Source: Pikeienuella piscinae
GTDB taxonomy: Bacteria > Pseudomonadota > Alphaproteobacteria > Rhodobacterales > Rhodobacteraceae
Length of the DNA: 64,000 nt
Assembly (NCBI RefSeq): GCF_011044155.1
Contig: NZ_CP049056.1
Span: 4,282,001 to 4,346,000, forward strand
Direction: 5' to 3'
The position numbers and the translations under genes are program-made. The number at the start of each line of letters is the position of its first letter. The first letter of the stretch is position 1. The notes under the pieces are model-generated. The model did not search any database. It was not told the DNA's origin and worked only from the letters and a program-made list of their open reading frames with translations. This document shows, in pieces, positions 51,721 to 61,814 of this stretch.

Positions 51721-53108
51721 TGACCACCGCCATGCCGCTCGATATCGGCGCGATCCATTTCACCGGCATCGGCGGCATCGGAATGTCCGGCATCGCCGAA
51801 GTGCTGCTCAATCTCGGCTACCAGGTGCAGGGTTCGGACCTGAAGGCGAGCGCGATCACCGAACGGCTGAAGGGCATGGGCGCGACGATCTTTATCGGGC
51901 AGGCCGCCGCGAATATCGCGGACGCCCGCGTTGTCGTGGTCTCCTCGGCGATCAAGCCCGGCAATCCTGAGCTCGACGCCGCGCGCGCGGCGTCGCTGCC
52001 GGTGGTGCGCCGGGCGGAGATGCTGGCGGAGCTGATGCGTCTGCGCTTCAACGTTGCGGTTGCGGGAACGCACGGCAAGACGACCACGACCTCGATGGTC
52101 GCGGCGCTGCTGGAGGGCGGCGGGCTCGACCCCACGGTCGTCAATGGCGGCATCATCCAGAATTACGGCTCCAACGCCCGGCTCGGCGCGGGCGAGTGGA
52201 TGGTCGTCGAGGCGGATGAGAGCGACGGCACCTTCGTCAAGCTGCCGGCGACCATCGCCGTCGTCACCAATATCGATCCCGAACACATGGACCATTACGG
52301 CGATATCGAGAATCTCCGCGACGCGTTTCTCGCCTTCGTCTCCAATGTCCCGTTCTACGGGCTCGCGGTCTGCTGTATCGACCATCCGGAAGTGCAGCGC
52401 CTTGTCGGCCTGATCGACGACCGGCGGGTCGTGACCTACGGGTTTTCGCGGCAGGCCGATGTCAGGGGCGAGAATCTCCGCTACGACAACGGACGCGCGG
52501 TTTTCGATGTGGCCTTCCATACCGGCGAGCGTATGGACGGGGTTACGCTGCCGATGCCGGGCGAGCATAACGTCTCCAACGCGCTCGCCGCCATCGCCGT
52601 CGCGCGTGAGCTTGGCGTCCGGGAGGCGGATATCTGCGCCGCTTTCGACGCGTTCGGCGGGGTGAGGCGCCGCTTCACTCGCGTCGGAGACTGGAACGGC
52701 GCCGCCATCATCGACGATTACGGCCATCATCCGGTGGAGATCGCCGCCGTCCTGAAGGCTGCGCGCGCCGCCTGTTCGGGCAAGCTGATCGCGGTCCATC
52801 AGCCGCACCGCTACTCCCGACTCGCCGATCTGTTCGAGGGGTTTTGCGCCGCCTTCAACGACGCCGACATCGTCGGCGTCGCCGGCGTTTACGCCGCCGG
52901 CGAGGCGCCGATCGAAGGCGCCGATCGCGACACGCTGGTGGAAGGCTTGCGCGCCCACGGGCACCGTCAGGCCTACGCCGTCGACGATGAGGCCGGGCTG
53001 GAGGCGTTCGTGCGCGCCCATGCCGGGCCGGGCGACATGGTCGTCTGTCTCGGCGCCGGCACGATCTCCGCCTGGGCCAACGCGCTCCCTGCAAAGCTGG
53101 ACAGGTGA
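51717..53108 (+). CDS. murC: UDP-MurNAc-L-alanine ligase MurC
   Basis: 463 residues. First amino acid ligase of the pathway. N-terminal [23 protein letters not shown] motif [38 protein letters not shown], the histidine stretch [12 protein letters not shown] and [15 protein letters not shown], and HQPHRYSR are all diagnostic. Two adjacent ATGs (51717, 51720) begin the frame, the first overlapping the murG stop. Confidence 0.97.
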   Translation: MMTTAMPLDIGAIHFTGIGGIGMSGIAEVLLNLGYQVQGSDLKASAITERLKGMGATIFIGQAAANIADARVVVVSSAIKPGNPELDAARAASLPVVRRAEMLAELMRLRFNVAVAGTHGKTTTTSMVAALLEGGGLDPTVVNGGIIQNYGSNARLGAGEWMVVEADESDGTFVKLPATIAVVTNIDPEHMDHYGDIENLRDAFLAFVSNVPFYGLAVCCIDHPEVQRLVGLIDDRRVVTYGFSRQADVRGENLRYDNGRAVFDVAFHTGERMDGVTLPMPGEHNVSNALAAIAVARELGVREADICAAFDAFGGVRRRFTRVGDWNGAAIIDDYGHHPVEIAAVLKAARAACSGKLIAVHQPHRYSRLADLFEGFCAAFNDADIVGVAGVYAAGEAPIEGADRDTLVEGLRAHGHRQAYAVDDEAGLEAFVRAHAGPGDMVVCLGAGTISAWANALPAKLDR

Positions 53109-54058
53109 GCGCGTCGCTCGATCCGGATTTCGTCGCGCGTTTCGGCGCCCGGCTCACGTCCCGCCGGCCGCTCGCCGATCTCACCTGGCTGCGCGTCGGC
53201 GGGCCGGCGGAGTGGCTCTTCACGCCGCAGGACGCTGGCGAGCTCGCGGCGTTTCTCGCCGGGCTCGACCCCGGCGTTCCGGTCACGCCGATCGGCGTCG
53301 GCTCGAATCTGATCGTTCGTGACGGCGGCGTTGGCGGCGTGGTGATCCGGCTCGCCGGGCGGGGGTTCGGCGGTGTCGAGCCGCTGCCCGGCGCGCGGCT
53401 GCGCGCCGGCGCGGGGATGCTGGACGCGGCGGCGGCGAAAGCCGCGGCCAAGGCCGGGATTGGCGGGCTGGAGTTCCTGCGCACCATACCGGGCGCCGTC
53501 GGCGGCGCGGCGGCGATGAACGCCGGCTGTTACGGAACCTATATGGCCGATGTGGTGGAGAGCGTGGAGGCCGTGACGCGCGATGGGCGCAGAGTCACGC
53601 TCTCGCCAGATGATATGAGCTTCGGCTATCGGAGCTCCGCGCCGCCCGATGGGGCGATCGTCACCGCGGTGACGCTGATGGGCGCGCCCGAAGCGCCGGA
53701 AGCCATCGAGGCGCGGATGGCGGAGGCCTTGGCGAAGCGGGCGGCGACGCAGCCGGTCGACGAGCGCACTGCCGGTTCGACCTTTCGCAACCCGGCCGGT
53801 TTCTCCTCCACCGGGCGCGACGATCACGGGCAGGAGTTGATGGCCTGGCGGCTGATCGACGAGGCCGGCTGCCGCGGGCTTCGGCTTGGCGGGGCGGTGA
53901 TGAACGTGAAGCATTCGAACTTCCTGACCAATGCGGGCGGCGCGAGCGCGGCCGATCTGGAGAATCTCGGCGAGATGGTGCGGGAAAGGGTTCTCAAATC
54001 ATCCGGTATGGCGCTAGAGTGGGAAATCAGGCGGATCGGGGATCACCCGGCCGCGTGA
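53105..54058 (+). CDS. murB: UDP-N-acetylenolpyruvoylglucosamine reductase MurB
   Basis: 317 residues from GTG (GTGA overlap with murC). FAD enzyme reducing UDP-GlcNAc-enolpyruvate with NADPH to UDP-MurNAc. FAD-binding segments [28 protein letters not shown] and [35 protein letters not shown], and the active-site GSTFRNPAG (catalytic serine) are visible. It is the compact type II-like form lacking the insertion of E. coli MurB. Confidence 0.95.
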   Translation: MSASLDPDFVARFGARLTSRRPLADLTWLRVGGPAEWLFTPQDAGELAAFLAGLDPGVPVTPIGVGSNLIVRDGGVGGVVIRLAGRGFGGVEPLPGARLRAGAGMLDAAAAKAAAKAGIGGLEFLRTIPGAVGGAAAMNAGCYGTYMADVVESVEAVTRDGRRVTLSPDDMSFGYRSSAPPDGAIVTAVTLMGAPEAPEAIEARMAEALAKRAATQPVDERTAGSTFRNPAGFSSTGRDDHGQELMAWRLIDEAGCRGLRLGGAVMNVKHSNFLTNAGGASAADLENLGEMVRERVLKSSGMALEWEIRRIGDHPAA

Positions 54059-54147
54059 CGCCTGCGGCGAAAGCCGTGCAAAAACAGGCGAAAGCCCCCG
54101 AAGAGAGGGGCGCAACAGCCCCGAACGAGGGGCGGAAAGAGGCGCGG

Positions 54148-55062
54148 ATGTCGAGCAGGACACCCCGCGTGGCGGTGCTGAAGGGCGGCTGGTCGGCCGA
54201 GCGCGAGGTTTCCCTCGTCTCGGGCGTCGAATGCGCCAAGGCGTTGCGAAGCGCGGGCTTTGAGACGGTCGAGATCGATGCGGGGCGCGACCTCGCGGCG
54301 CAGATTGGCGCGGCGGCGCCGGATGTCGTGTTCAACGCGCTGCACGGCCGGGGCGGCGAGGATGGCTGTGTTCAGGGTCTGCTCGAGGTTCTCGGCATAC
54401 CCTACACCAATTCCGGCGTGCTCGCCTCGGCGCTGGCGATGGACAAGATCCGCGCCAAGGACGTTTTCGCCGCCGCCGGAGTTCCGGTCGCGCCGGGCCG
54501 CCTCGTCAGCCGCGAGGAGGTCGAGGGCGGCCACCCGATGGCGCCGCCCTATGTCGTCAAACCCTATAACGAGGGTTCGTCGGTCGGAATTTATATCGTC
54601 CGGGAGAGCGCGAACGGGCCGGCCCGGTTGGACCCCGGCGCGCCGCCTGTCCTGATGGTCGAGGCCTATGCGCCGGGGCGCGAGTTGACCGTTTCGGTGG
54701 TCGGCGACCGGGCGCTCACCGTCACCGACATCGTCTCGACCACCGGCTGGTACGACTACGCTGCGAAATACGAGGCGGGCGGCTCGCGCCATGTTCTGCC
54801 GGCGGAGATTCCCACAGATGTTTTCGACGCCTGCATGGATTACGCGCTTAGGTGCCATCAGGCGCTTGGTTGCCGCGGCGTGACACGCACCGATCTGCGC
54901 TGGGACGAAACGAAAGGCGTGGACGGCCTGATCGTGCTGGAGACGAACACCCAGCCTGGCATGACCCCGACATCGCTGATCCCCGAACAGGCGGCGTATT
55001 GCGGGATGGACTTCCCCGAACTCGTCCGCTGGATCGTGGAGGACGCTTCATGCGGGCGCTGA
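54148..55062 (+). CDS. ddl: D-alanine-D-alanine ligase
   Basis: 304 residues. ATP-grasp enzyme making D-Ala-D-Ala for MurF. N-terminal [39 protein letters not shown], the ATP-grasp core ([17 protein letters not shown]) and the metal-binding [20 protein letters not shown] are as expected for DdlB. The ATG at 54148 gives the usual start; the frame is open 43 codons further upstream across the 89-base gap after murB. Its last 13 bases overlap ftsQ. Confidence 0.96.
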   Translation: MSSRTPRVAVLKGGWSAEREVSLVSGVECAKALRSAGFETVEIDAGRDLAAQIGAAAPDVVFNALHGRGGEDGCVQGLLEVLGIPYTNSGVLASALAMDKIRAKDVFAAAGVPVAPGRLVSREEVEGGHPMAPPYVVKPYNEGSSVGIYIVRESANGPARLDPGAPPVLMVEAYAPGRELTVSVVGDRALTVTDIVSTTGWYDYAAKYEAGGSRHVLPAEIPTDVFDACMDYALRCHQALGCRGVTRTDLRWDETKGVDGLIVLETNTQPGMTPTSLIPEQAAYCGMDFPELVRWIVEDASCGR

Positions 55063-55937
55063 TCCGGCGCGTCAGACGCCCTGACCCGGCGCCGTCGCGC
55101 CTCGGCTTCCGGCTCAAGCGGCATTGGCGCAGCCCGGCCTTTCGCCGTTCGATCACCGTCCATGCGCCGCTCGGCGTGCTCCTCGCCGCGCTCGGCTGGG
55201 CGGGGGCGCAGCCGGGCATGCGCCAGGCGGCGATGGACCGGTTCGAGACAATCCGCAGCGCCATCGTCGCGCGGCCGGAATTCGCCATCCGCCATATCGA
55301 GGTCCGCGGCGCCAGCCCGATGGTGACGGCGGAGCTGCAGGATGCGCTCGCGCCGTGGCTCGGCGCGTCCTCTCTGGCGGCGGACGCGGCGGCGATCCGC
55401 GCCGCGGTCGACGCCCTCGGCTGGGTCGAGAACGCCAGCGCCAGGCTGGTCGCGCCCGAGACGCTGATCGTCACGGTGAAGGAGCGCGTTCCCGCGGCGA
55501 TCTGGCGGATGGGGCCGCTTCTCATGTTGCTCGACGCGAAGGGCGAGCGGATCGCCCCGATCGAGGCGCGCGCCGAACGGCCGGACCTTCCGGTGCTCGC
55601 CGGGCAGGGCGCTGACAAGGCGGCGTCGGAGGGGCTGGCGGTGATCGCCGCCGCCGCCGGCGGCGTCGCGCAGCGGCTCCGCGGCCTCGTCCGGGTCGGC
55701 GAGCGGCGCTGGGACGCGGTGATCGCGGACGGCCCGGTGATCATGCTGCCCTCCTCCGGCGCTGTCGAGGCGATGGGATACATCGCGGCGCTCGACGCCG
55801 GCGAGAATGTGCTCGACCGCGACATCAGCCATGTCGATCTGCGCGTTCAGGGCCGCCCCACGCTCAGACTGACCCCAGACGGCCTCGCGACGTTCGAGGT
55901 CGAGCGTAAACCCAAGAAGCCTGGTAAAGACGCATGA
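55050..55937 (+). CDS. ftsQ: Cell division protein FtsQ
   Basis: 295 residues. Bitopic divisome protein linking FtsL/FtsB to the early ring. A basic cytoplasmic segment (about 1-40) is followed by a membrane helix ([20 protein letters not shown]), then the POTRA domain ([20 protein letters not shown]) and the FtsQ beta domain ([34 protein letters not shown]). The ATG lies inside the ddl end, with GGAGG seven bases ahead. It overlaps ftsA by four bases. Confidence 0.94.
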   Translation: MRALIRRVRRPDPAPSRLGFRLKRHWRSPAFRRSITVHAPLGVLLAALGWAGAQPGMRQAAMDRFETIRSAIVARPEFAIRHIEVRGASPMVTAELQDALAPWLGASSLAADAAAIRAAVDALGWVENASARLVAPETLIVTVKERVPAAIWRMGPLLMLLDAKGERIAPIEARAERPDLPVLAGQGADKAASEGLAVIAAAAGGVAQRLRGLVRVGERRWDAVIADGPVIMLPSSGAVEAMGYIAALDAGENVLDRDISHVDLRVQGRPTLRLTPDGLATFEVERKPKKPGKDA

Positions 55938-57268
55938 ATCCATATCTCGCAGACATGCGCGCAATGCGCGAACGCCTCCGCGCCGCGCTTCGGCGCGGCC
56001 TGATCGCGGTGATCGACGTCGGCTCTTCCAAGACCGTCTGTCTGATCATCCAGGTTGACGCGGCCGCCCTGGAACGGGCCGAGGCCACCGGCTCCGCGCA
56101 TGACGCGCACAGCGCGCTGCGCGTCGTCGGCGCCGGGCTGACCCAGTCGCGCGGCGTGAAGCTTGGCGAGATCGTCGAGATGGACGAAGCCGAACGCGCG
56201 ATCCGCACCGCGCTGGAGCGGGCCGAGAAAGCCGCCGGCGCCCGGGTCGATCAGGTCATCGCGACCGTTTCCGGGGCGCGGCCGAAAAGCATGTCGAGCT
56301 TCGGCGAGATCGAACTGGAGGCCGAAGAGGCGACGAGCCAGGATATCTCGCGCGCGCTTGGCGCCGCCGACTGGCCGGACCGGCGCGAAGGCCGCGAGAT
56401 GATCCACGCGATGCCGGTCAACTTCACGCTTGACGGACGGACGGCGACAGCGGACCCACGCGGCATGGCGGCGCGGACGCTGGCCGTCGACATCCACGCC
56501 GTTTCGGTGGACCGCACGCCGCTTCGCAATCTCGCGGCGTCGGTCCGGCGCTGCGACCTGGAGCTTGCGGGCGTTGTCGCGGGCTCCTACGCCGCCGGGC
56601 TCGCGTCTCTTGTCGAGGACGAGCAGAAACTCGGCGCCGCCTGCATCGATCTCGGGGCCGGTTCGACCGACATCTCGGTTTTTCTTCGCGGCCACCTCAT
56701 TCACGCCGACAGTTCGCGCCTCGGCGGCGATCACCTGACGCAGGACATCTCGGTCGGGCTGTCGATGCCGACGGCGGACGCCGAACGGATCAAGACCCGT
56801 CACGGCGGTGCGCTCGCCACCGGATTGGATGATCGCGAACTGATCGAGGCGCCGCATATCGGTGAAAACCACCCCGCCGAGCAACGGCGTATCTCCCGCT
56901 CCGCTCTCATCGGCGTGATCCGGCCGCGGCTGGAGGAGATATTGGAGGACGCGCGAAGGCGCCTCGATCGCGCGGGGTTCCAGCATCTGCCGGGTCGGCG
57001 GATCGTGCTCACCGGCGGCGGCGCGCAGCTGACCGGGGTGGAGGAAACCGCGCAGCGCATTCTCGGCCGGCAGGTGAGGACCGGGCGTCCGATGCGCATC
57101 GCCGGATTGCCGCAATCGGTCAGCGGACCGGATTGCGCGGCGGTGGTCGGGCTCGCGCTCCACGCGGCGCGGCCACAGGATGAGGTCTGGGATTTCGAGC
57201 CGGCGAACGCGTTTCCCAACAAGCGGCGGCTGATCGGCGCGGTGCGCTGGTTTCGCGACAATTGGTAG
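55934..57268 (+). CDS. ftsA: Cell division protein FtsA
   Basis: 444 residues. Actin-like ATPase that tethers FtsZ to the membrane. Conserved phosphate loops IAVIDVGSSKTVCLII and ACIDLGAGSTDISVFLRG, the 1C domain in between, IVLTGGGAQLTGVEETAQ (adenosine motif) and a C-terminal amphipathic membrane-targeting helix (IGAVRWFRDNW) are all present. The start overlaps ftsQ. The 114-base gap before ftsZ leaves room for a separate promoter; I could not find a convincing CtrA site there. Confidence 0.96.
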   Translation: MNPYLADMRAMRERLRAALRRGLIAVIDVGSSKTVCLIIQVDAAALERAEATGSAHDAHSALRVVGAGLTQSRGVKLGEIVEMDEAERAIRTALERAEKAAGARVDQVIATVSGARPKSMSSFGEIELEAEEATSQDISRALGAADWPDRREGREMIHAMPVNFTLDGRTATADPRGMAARTLAVDIHAVSVDRTPLRNLAASVRRCDLELAGVVAGSYAAGLASLVEDEQKLGAACIDLGAGSTDISVFLRGHLIHADSSRLGGDHLTQDISVGLSMPTADAERIKTRHGGALATGLDDRELIEAPHIGENHPAEQRRISRSALIGVIRPRLEEILEDARRRLDRAGFQHLPGRRIVLTGGGAQLTGVEETAQRILGRQVRTGRPMRIAGLPQSVSGPDCAAVVGLALHAARPQDEVWDFEPANAFPNKRRLIGAVRWFRDNW

Positions 57269-57382
57269 GCTTTGAGGGGATTTTACATCGACATGATTCT
57301 CCCCTTGAGATAGAGTTTCGGGATAACGCCTCAAAATAACAAACGAAGGCGTGGCAGCAGTGGCAAGATACAGGCGGAACCA

Positions 57383-59020
57383 ATGGCACTTAACCTGAAG
57401 TCGCCGGAAGCTGATGAGCTCCGGCCGCGCATCACCGTATTCGGCGTCGGCGGCGCTGGCGGCAACGCCGTCAACAACATGATCGAGAAAAATCTCGAAG
57501 GGGCCGAGTTCGTCGTCGCGAACACCGATGCGCAGGCGCTCCAGCAAACCAGGTCGAGTCGGCGTCTGCAGCTCGGCGTCGGCGTGACGCAGGGCCTCGG
57601 AGCCGGCGCGCGGCCGGATGTCGGCGGCGCCGCGGCGGAGGAAAGTCTCGACGAGATCGTTCAGCATCTCGACGGGAGCCACATGTGCTTCATCACCGCC
57701 GGCATGGGCGGCGGCACCGGCACCGGAGCGGCGCCCGTGATCGCCCGCGCGGCGCGCGAGATGGGCATCCTGACCGTCGGCGTCGTGACCAAGCCCTTCC
57801 AGTTCGAGGGCACGAAGCGCATGACGCAGGCCGACAGCGGCATCGATGCGCTGCAGCAGGTCGTCGATACGCTGATCATCATTCCGAATCAGAACCTCTT
57901 CCGCATCGCGAACGAGCGCACGACATTCGCGGAAGCCTTCATGATGGCGGACGACGTGCTCTATCAGGGCGTGAAGGGCGTGACCGATCTGATGGTCCGG
58001 CCGGGCCTGATCAATCTCGACTTCGCCGATGTGCGCTCCGTCATGGACGAGATGGGCAAGGCGATGATGGGGACGGGCGAGGCCGAGGGCGAGACGCGCG
58101 CAATCGACGCCGCCGAGAAGGCGATCGCCAATCCGCTGCTGGACGAAGTGTCGCTCAAGGGCGCCAAGGGCGTGCTGATCAACATCACCGGCGGTTACGA
58201 CCTGACGCTGTTCGAACTCGACGAAGCCGCGAACCGCATCCGGACCGAGGTGGACCCGGAGGCGAACATCATCGTCGGCTCCACGCTTGATCCGGAAATG
58301 GAGGGCGCAATGCGCGTTTCCGTGGTCGCCACCGGAATCGACGCCCAGGCCGTCGAGGAGAGCCAGCCGCGCCCCTCGGAGCGCCGCCCGGCCACCACCG
58401 CGCGGATCGTGCCTGCGACGGCCGAGGCTCCGCGCCGCGCGTCCGCCGTGGCGGAACTGCCAGTGGCCGATCCGGAGCCGGAGCCGGCGATGCGCGCCGA
58501 GTCTGCGCCGCCGGCGCGGCCTGTTCAGAAACCTGCGTTGCAGCCGGTTCAGACGGCGCAGCGCGAACCCGAGCCGGAGCCGAATCTCTTCGCTGAGCCG
58601 GAACCGTCGCAAGACGCCAGCTTCATCGCGCCGGCCCCGGTCGAACCAGGCGACCCGCGCGCCGACGCGCCCGATCCCGCGCCGCGTCCGGCGCCGCAGC
58701 CGCGCCGGGCCGCACATGCGGGCGATCCGACTCCGTTCACGGTGGCGGGTATGCGTCAGGCGGCCGAGGCGACGGAGGCCGATCGCGGCCGCTTCGGACT
58801 CAACAGCCTGATCCATCGGATGACTGGCGGCGGCGGCGCCAAGACCGGCGCGGCGGCGCTCGGCCGAGCGGAGCCGGCCGCGGCGCAGGCGGTGGCTCGC
58901 CGCGATCCGGCGCCCAGCTATGGCCGGCCGGTGATCGACGAGCGGCACGAAGAGCCGGCGGATGACGACGAGGACCTCCGGATGGAGATCCCGGCGTTCC
59001 TGCGCCGGCAGGCGAACTGA
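57383..59020 (+). CDS. ftsZ: Cell division protein FtsZ
   Basis: 545 residues. Tubulin-like GTPase that forms the Z ring. GTP-binding segments [16 protein letters not shown] (about residues 18-33) and [20 protein letters not shown] (about 104-123) and the catalytic T7 loop [13 protein letters not shown] are intact. The core ends near residue 317. A Pro/Glu/Arg-rich linker of some 200 residues follows, then the conserved C-terminal peptide [13 protein letters not shown], which binds FtsA. The long linker is a known alphaproteobacterial trait. Confidence 0.97.
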   Translation: MALNLKSPEADELRPRITVFGVGGAGGNAVNNMIEKNLEGAEFVVANTDAQALQQTRSSRRLQLGVGVTQGLGAGARPDVGGAAAEESLDEIVQHLDGSHMCFITAGMGGGTGTGAAPVIARAAREMGILTVGVVTKPFQFEGTKRMTQADSGIDALQQVVDTLIIIPNQNLFRIANERTTFAEAFMMADDVLYQGVKGVTDLMVRPGLINLDFADVRSVMDEMGKAMMGTGEAEGETRAIDAAEKAIANPLLDEVSLKGAKGVLINITGGYDLTLFELDEAANRIRTEVDPEANIIVGSTLDPEMEGAMRVSVVATGIDAQAVEESQPRPSERRPATTARIVPATAEAPRRASAVAELPVADPEPEPAMRAESAPPARPVQKPALQPVQTAQREPEPEPNLFAEPEPSQDASFIAPAPVEPGDPRADAPDPAPRPAPQPRRAAHAGDPTPFTVAGMRQAAEATEADRGRFGLNSLIHRMTGGGGAKTGAAALGRAEPAAAQAVARRDPAPSYGRPVIDERHEEPADDDEDLRMEIPAFLRRQAN

Positions 59021-59053
59021 ATCCGCGACACTCTCCCTGTCGTGAAGAGCGGG

Positions 59054-59085
59054 CGTCTCCGGGGATCCCGGAGGCGTTCGTTCGT
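59054..59085 (+). terminator. Terminator at the end of the dcw cluster
   Basis: A 10-bp stem with one G-T pair (59054-59063 with 59067-59076) and a 3-base loop, followed by TTCGTTCGT. It lies 33 bases after the ftsZ stop and separates the dcw cluster from bamD. Confidence 0.7.
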
Positions 59086-59238
59086 ATGGGGCGGCGGGTT
59101 GCGGCTTGTCTCCGGCGGCGCGCGGCGCTATCCGCGAAGGGATGGGCGCAAGCGCGTGACGCGCGTCGGCGATCCGTGCTAACGGGCCGATGCTGGCGGA
59201 TCGGCGAACGGATGAGGGATACGGGAGTGAATCGCGAC

Positions 59239-60099
59239 ATGAAGATCGGCATGATTTCCGCCGCCTCGCTTTGCCGGCCCAATCCGGGAGCGCTTCTGGC
59301 GGTTCTGTTCGGCGGGCTGGCGCTCGCCGGATGCTCTGACGAAAAGTCGCTGGTCGACGATGTGCGCCCGGCGGAGGAGATTTTCGCCGAGGCAGATTTC
59401 AACGCCATCGAGGGCGACTATGTCGAGGCGGCGCAGGGCTATGACGAGGTTGAGCGGCTCTACCCCTATTCCACGCTCGCCAAGACGGCGATGATCCGCT
59501 CGGCGGAGTCCTATTACCGCGGCGGAAAATACGATGAGGCGCGTCTCGCCGCGCAGCGCTATCTGGACTTTTTCCCCTCCGACGATGACGCCGCCTACGC
59601 GCAGTATATCGTCGCGCTTACCTATTACGACCAGATCTCCGATGTGGAGCGCGATCAGGGCGACACGATCCGCGCCCGGCAGGCCCTGAGCGAGGTGATC
59701 GAACGTTACCCGGATAGCGACTACGCGCGCGACGCGGTGCTGAAACGCGACCTCACGCTCGACAACCTCGCCGGCAAGGAGATGCAGATCGGGCGTTACT
59801 ATCTGGGCCGGGGCCACTACATCGCGGCGATCAACCGGTTTCGCCGCGTGGTGGAGCAATACAGCACGACGAGCCAGACGCCGGAGGCGTTGCATCGCCT
59901 TGTCGAGTGCTATCTCGGCCTTGGCGTCACCAACGAGGCGCAGAACGCCGCCGCGGTGCTCGGCTACAACTATCCGGGTTCGGAATGGTATGTCGACAGT
60001 TACGCGCTGCTGACCGGCCAGCGGCTCGGCCCTGAGATCGACGAGGAAAGCTGGCTCAGCCGCAACTTCCGGAAGATTGTCTACGGCGACCAATTCTGA
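59239..60099 (+). CDS. bamD: Outer membrane assembly lipoprotein BamD
   Basis: 286 residues. Part of the BAM complex that folds outer membrane beta-barrels. Signal and lipobox (GGLALAGCSDE, Cys32), then about five TPR-like repeats: GDYVEAAQGYDEVERLYPYS, RGGKYDEARLAAQRYLDFFP, QALSEVIERYPDSDYARDAV. The YPYS and YYRGG stretches are typical. ATGs at 59212 and 59251 are alternative starts; 59239 gives a normal signal peptide. recN follows after 35 bases. lpxC, often found between ftsZ and bamD in relatives, is not here. Confidence 0.93.
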   Translation: MKIGMISAASLCRPNPGALLAVLFGGLALAGCSDEKSLVDDVRPAEEIFAEADFNAIEGDYVEAAQGYDEVERLYPYSTLAKTAMIRSAESYYRGGKYDEARLAAQRYLDFFPSDDDAAYAQYIVALTYYDQISDVERDQGDTIRARQALSEVIERYPDSDYARDAVLKRDLTLDNLAGKEMQIGRYYLGRGHYIAAINRFRRVVEQYSTTSQTPEALHRLVECYLGLGVTNEAQNAAAVLGYNYPGSEWYVDSYALLTGQRLGPEIDEESWLSRNFRKIVYGDQF

Positions 60100-60134
60100 T
60101 CGCGCCGGCCGGTCAGTCGAGTGGCGGGGCGGGG

Positions 60135-61796
60135 ATGCTGGAAAGCCTGGAGATCAGGGACGTCATTCTGATCGAGATGCTGACGATCGGCTTTTCGCCG
60201 GGGCTCAACGTGCTGACCGGAGAGACCGGGGCGGGGAAATCGATCCTGCTGGATGCGCTCGGCTTCGCCCTCGGTCGGGTCGAGGCGCGCGGGTTGGTCC
60301 GCGCCGGGGCGAAGGAGGGTTCCGTCGCCGCGACGTTGAGGCCGGGGCCGGATCATCCCGTCCGGTCAGTCCTGGCGGAGGCCGGTCTCGCGCCAATGGA
60401 GGACACGTTGATCTTGCGCCGCGTCGCGGCCGCTTCCGGCCCGTCACGCGCCTATCTCAACGACCAGCGGGTCAGCGCAGAGACGCTGCGCGCGATCGGC
60501 GAGGCGCTGGTCGAAGTCCACGGGCAGCACGACGACCGCGGCCTGCTGAATGCGCGCGGGCACCGTGCGCTTCTCGATGTCTTCGCGAGGGCGGAGCCGG
60601 AGCTGGCCGCCTGCCGCGCCGCGCACCGCGTGCTGCGAAACTCGCGTGAGGCGCTCGCCGCAACCGAGGCGCAAGTAGAGGCGGCCGCACGCGATCGCGA
60701 TTTTCTGGAGCACAGCGTCGCCGAACTTTCCGCTTTCGCGCCGGAGCAAGGCGAGGATGACACGCTCGACGCGCGCCGCCGGGCGATGCAGGCCGCCGCG
60801 CGGATCGGCGAGGAGGTGCAGCGCGCCGCCGCGCTGCTCGGCCCGGAGGGCGCCGAGGGGGCGGCGCTCGACGCCATGCGCCGGCTCTCCGGCGCCGCGG
60901 TCCATGCGGATGGGCGGCTCGATCCGCCGATCGACGCGCTCGACCGTGCGATCGAGGCGCTTGCGGGCGCCGCCGCCGGCGTCGAGGCGGCGTTGGAGGA
61001 GATGGCGTTCGATCCGATGGAGCTGGAACGGGTGGAGGAGCGGCTCTTCGCGTTGCGCGCCCTCGCCCGCAAGCATGACTGCGCGCCCGACGATCTTGCG
61101 ACGCTGGCCGCCACGATGGAGAGTCAGCTTTCCGCGCTGGCGCAGCGCGAGGAGGAGACGGAGTCGCTCCGCCGCGCCGCCGCCGCCGCCGAAGCAGCGC
61201 ATCTCCACGCGGTGGCGGCGCTCGGCGCCAAGCGCCGCGAGGCGGCGATCCGGCTCGACAAGGCGGTCGCGGCCGAGCTGCCGGCGCTAAAAATGGAACG
61301 GGCGGAATTCTCCACGAGGATCAGCGCGGCGGAGCCCGGCCCGGAAGGCGGCGATCAGGTCGCGTTCGAGATTGCGGCCAATCCCGGCGCGCCGGCCGGG
61401 CCGCTCGGCAAGGTCGCCTCCGGCGGCGAGCTTTCGCGGCTGCTGCTCGCGCTCAAGGTCGCGCTGACGGCGGAGGGCTCCACCGGGGTGATGATCTTCG
61501 ACGAGATCGATCGCGGCGTCGGCGGCGCGACGGCGGATGCGGTCGGGCGCAGGCTGGCGCGTCTCGCCGCCGGCGCGCAGATACTGGTCGTTACCCATTC
61601 ACCGCAGGTCGCGGCCTTCGGCCGGGCGCAGTTCCGTATCGAGAAGACCGCGAGCGGCGATCAGACGCGCACTTCTGTCACACGGCTTTCCGATGACGAG
61701 CGCCGTGATGAAATCGCCCGGATGCTTTCCGGCGACGAGATCACCGAGGCGGCCCGCGGCGCGGCGGCCGCGCTGCTGAGCGCCGCCGCCGGCTGA
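60135..61796 (+). CDS. recN: DNA repair protein RecN
   Basis: 553 residues. SMC-like ATPase in double-strand break repair. N-terminal MLESLEIRDVILIEMLTIGF with Walker A VLTGETGAGKSILLDALGFA, then a long coiled-coil middle, the signature SGGELSRLLLALKVAL (about 432-447) and Walker B VMIFDEIDRGVGG. RecN is complete. It ends seven bases from the convergent FecR-domain gene. In relatives bamD-recN is a conserved pair. Confidence 0.95.
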   Translation: MLESLEIRDVILIEMLTIGFSPGLNVLTGETGAGKSILLDALGFALGRVEARGLVRAGAKEGSVAATLRPGPDHPVRSVLAEAGLAPMEDTLILRRVAAASGPSRAYLNDQRVSAETLRAIGEALVEVHGQHDDRGLLNARGHRALLDVFARAEPELAACRAAHRVLRNSREALAATEAQVEAAARDRDFLEHSVAELSAFAPEQGEDDTLDARRRAMQAAARIGEEVQRAAALLGPEGAEGAALDAMRRLSGAAVHADGRLDPPIDALDRAIEALAGAAAGVEAALEEMAFDPMELERVEERLFALRALARKHDCAPDDLATLAATMESQLSALAQREEETESLRRAAAAAEAAHLHAVAALGAKRREAAIRLDKAVAAELPALKMERAEFSTRISAAEPGPEGGDQVAFEIAANPGAPAGPLGKVASGGELSRLLLALKVALTAEGSTGVMIFDEIDRGVGGATADAVGRRLARLAAGAQILVVTHSPQVAAFGRAQFRIEKTASGDQTRTSVTRLSDDERRDEIARMLSGDEITEAARGAAAALLSAAAG

Positions 61797-61814
61797 GACG
61801 GGATCAGCCGTCTC
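61795..61814. terminator. Bidirectional hairpin overlapping recN and FecR-gene ends
   Basis: GAGACGG (61795-61801) pairs with CCGTCTC (61808-61814) around the loop GATCAG. The recN stop (61794-61796) and the stop of the convergent gene (61804-61806) both lie within or next to the stem. Only a short T/C tail follows on each side. Confidence 0.5.

Noticed and set aside
57269-57382. CtrA binding site upstream of ftsZ
   Set aside because: No TTAA-N7-TTAA pair is present; only an isolated TTAAC overlapping the start of the gene.
55847-58948. 1033-codon minus-strand open frame across ftsA/ftsZ
   Set aside because: Arg/His-rich composition and exact overlap with two well-conserved genes mark it as a shadow frame.
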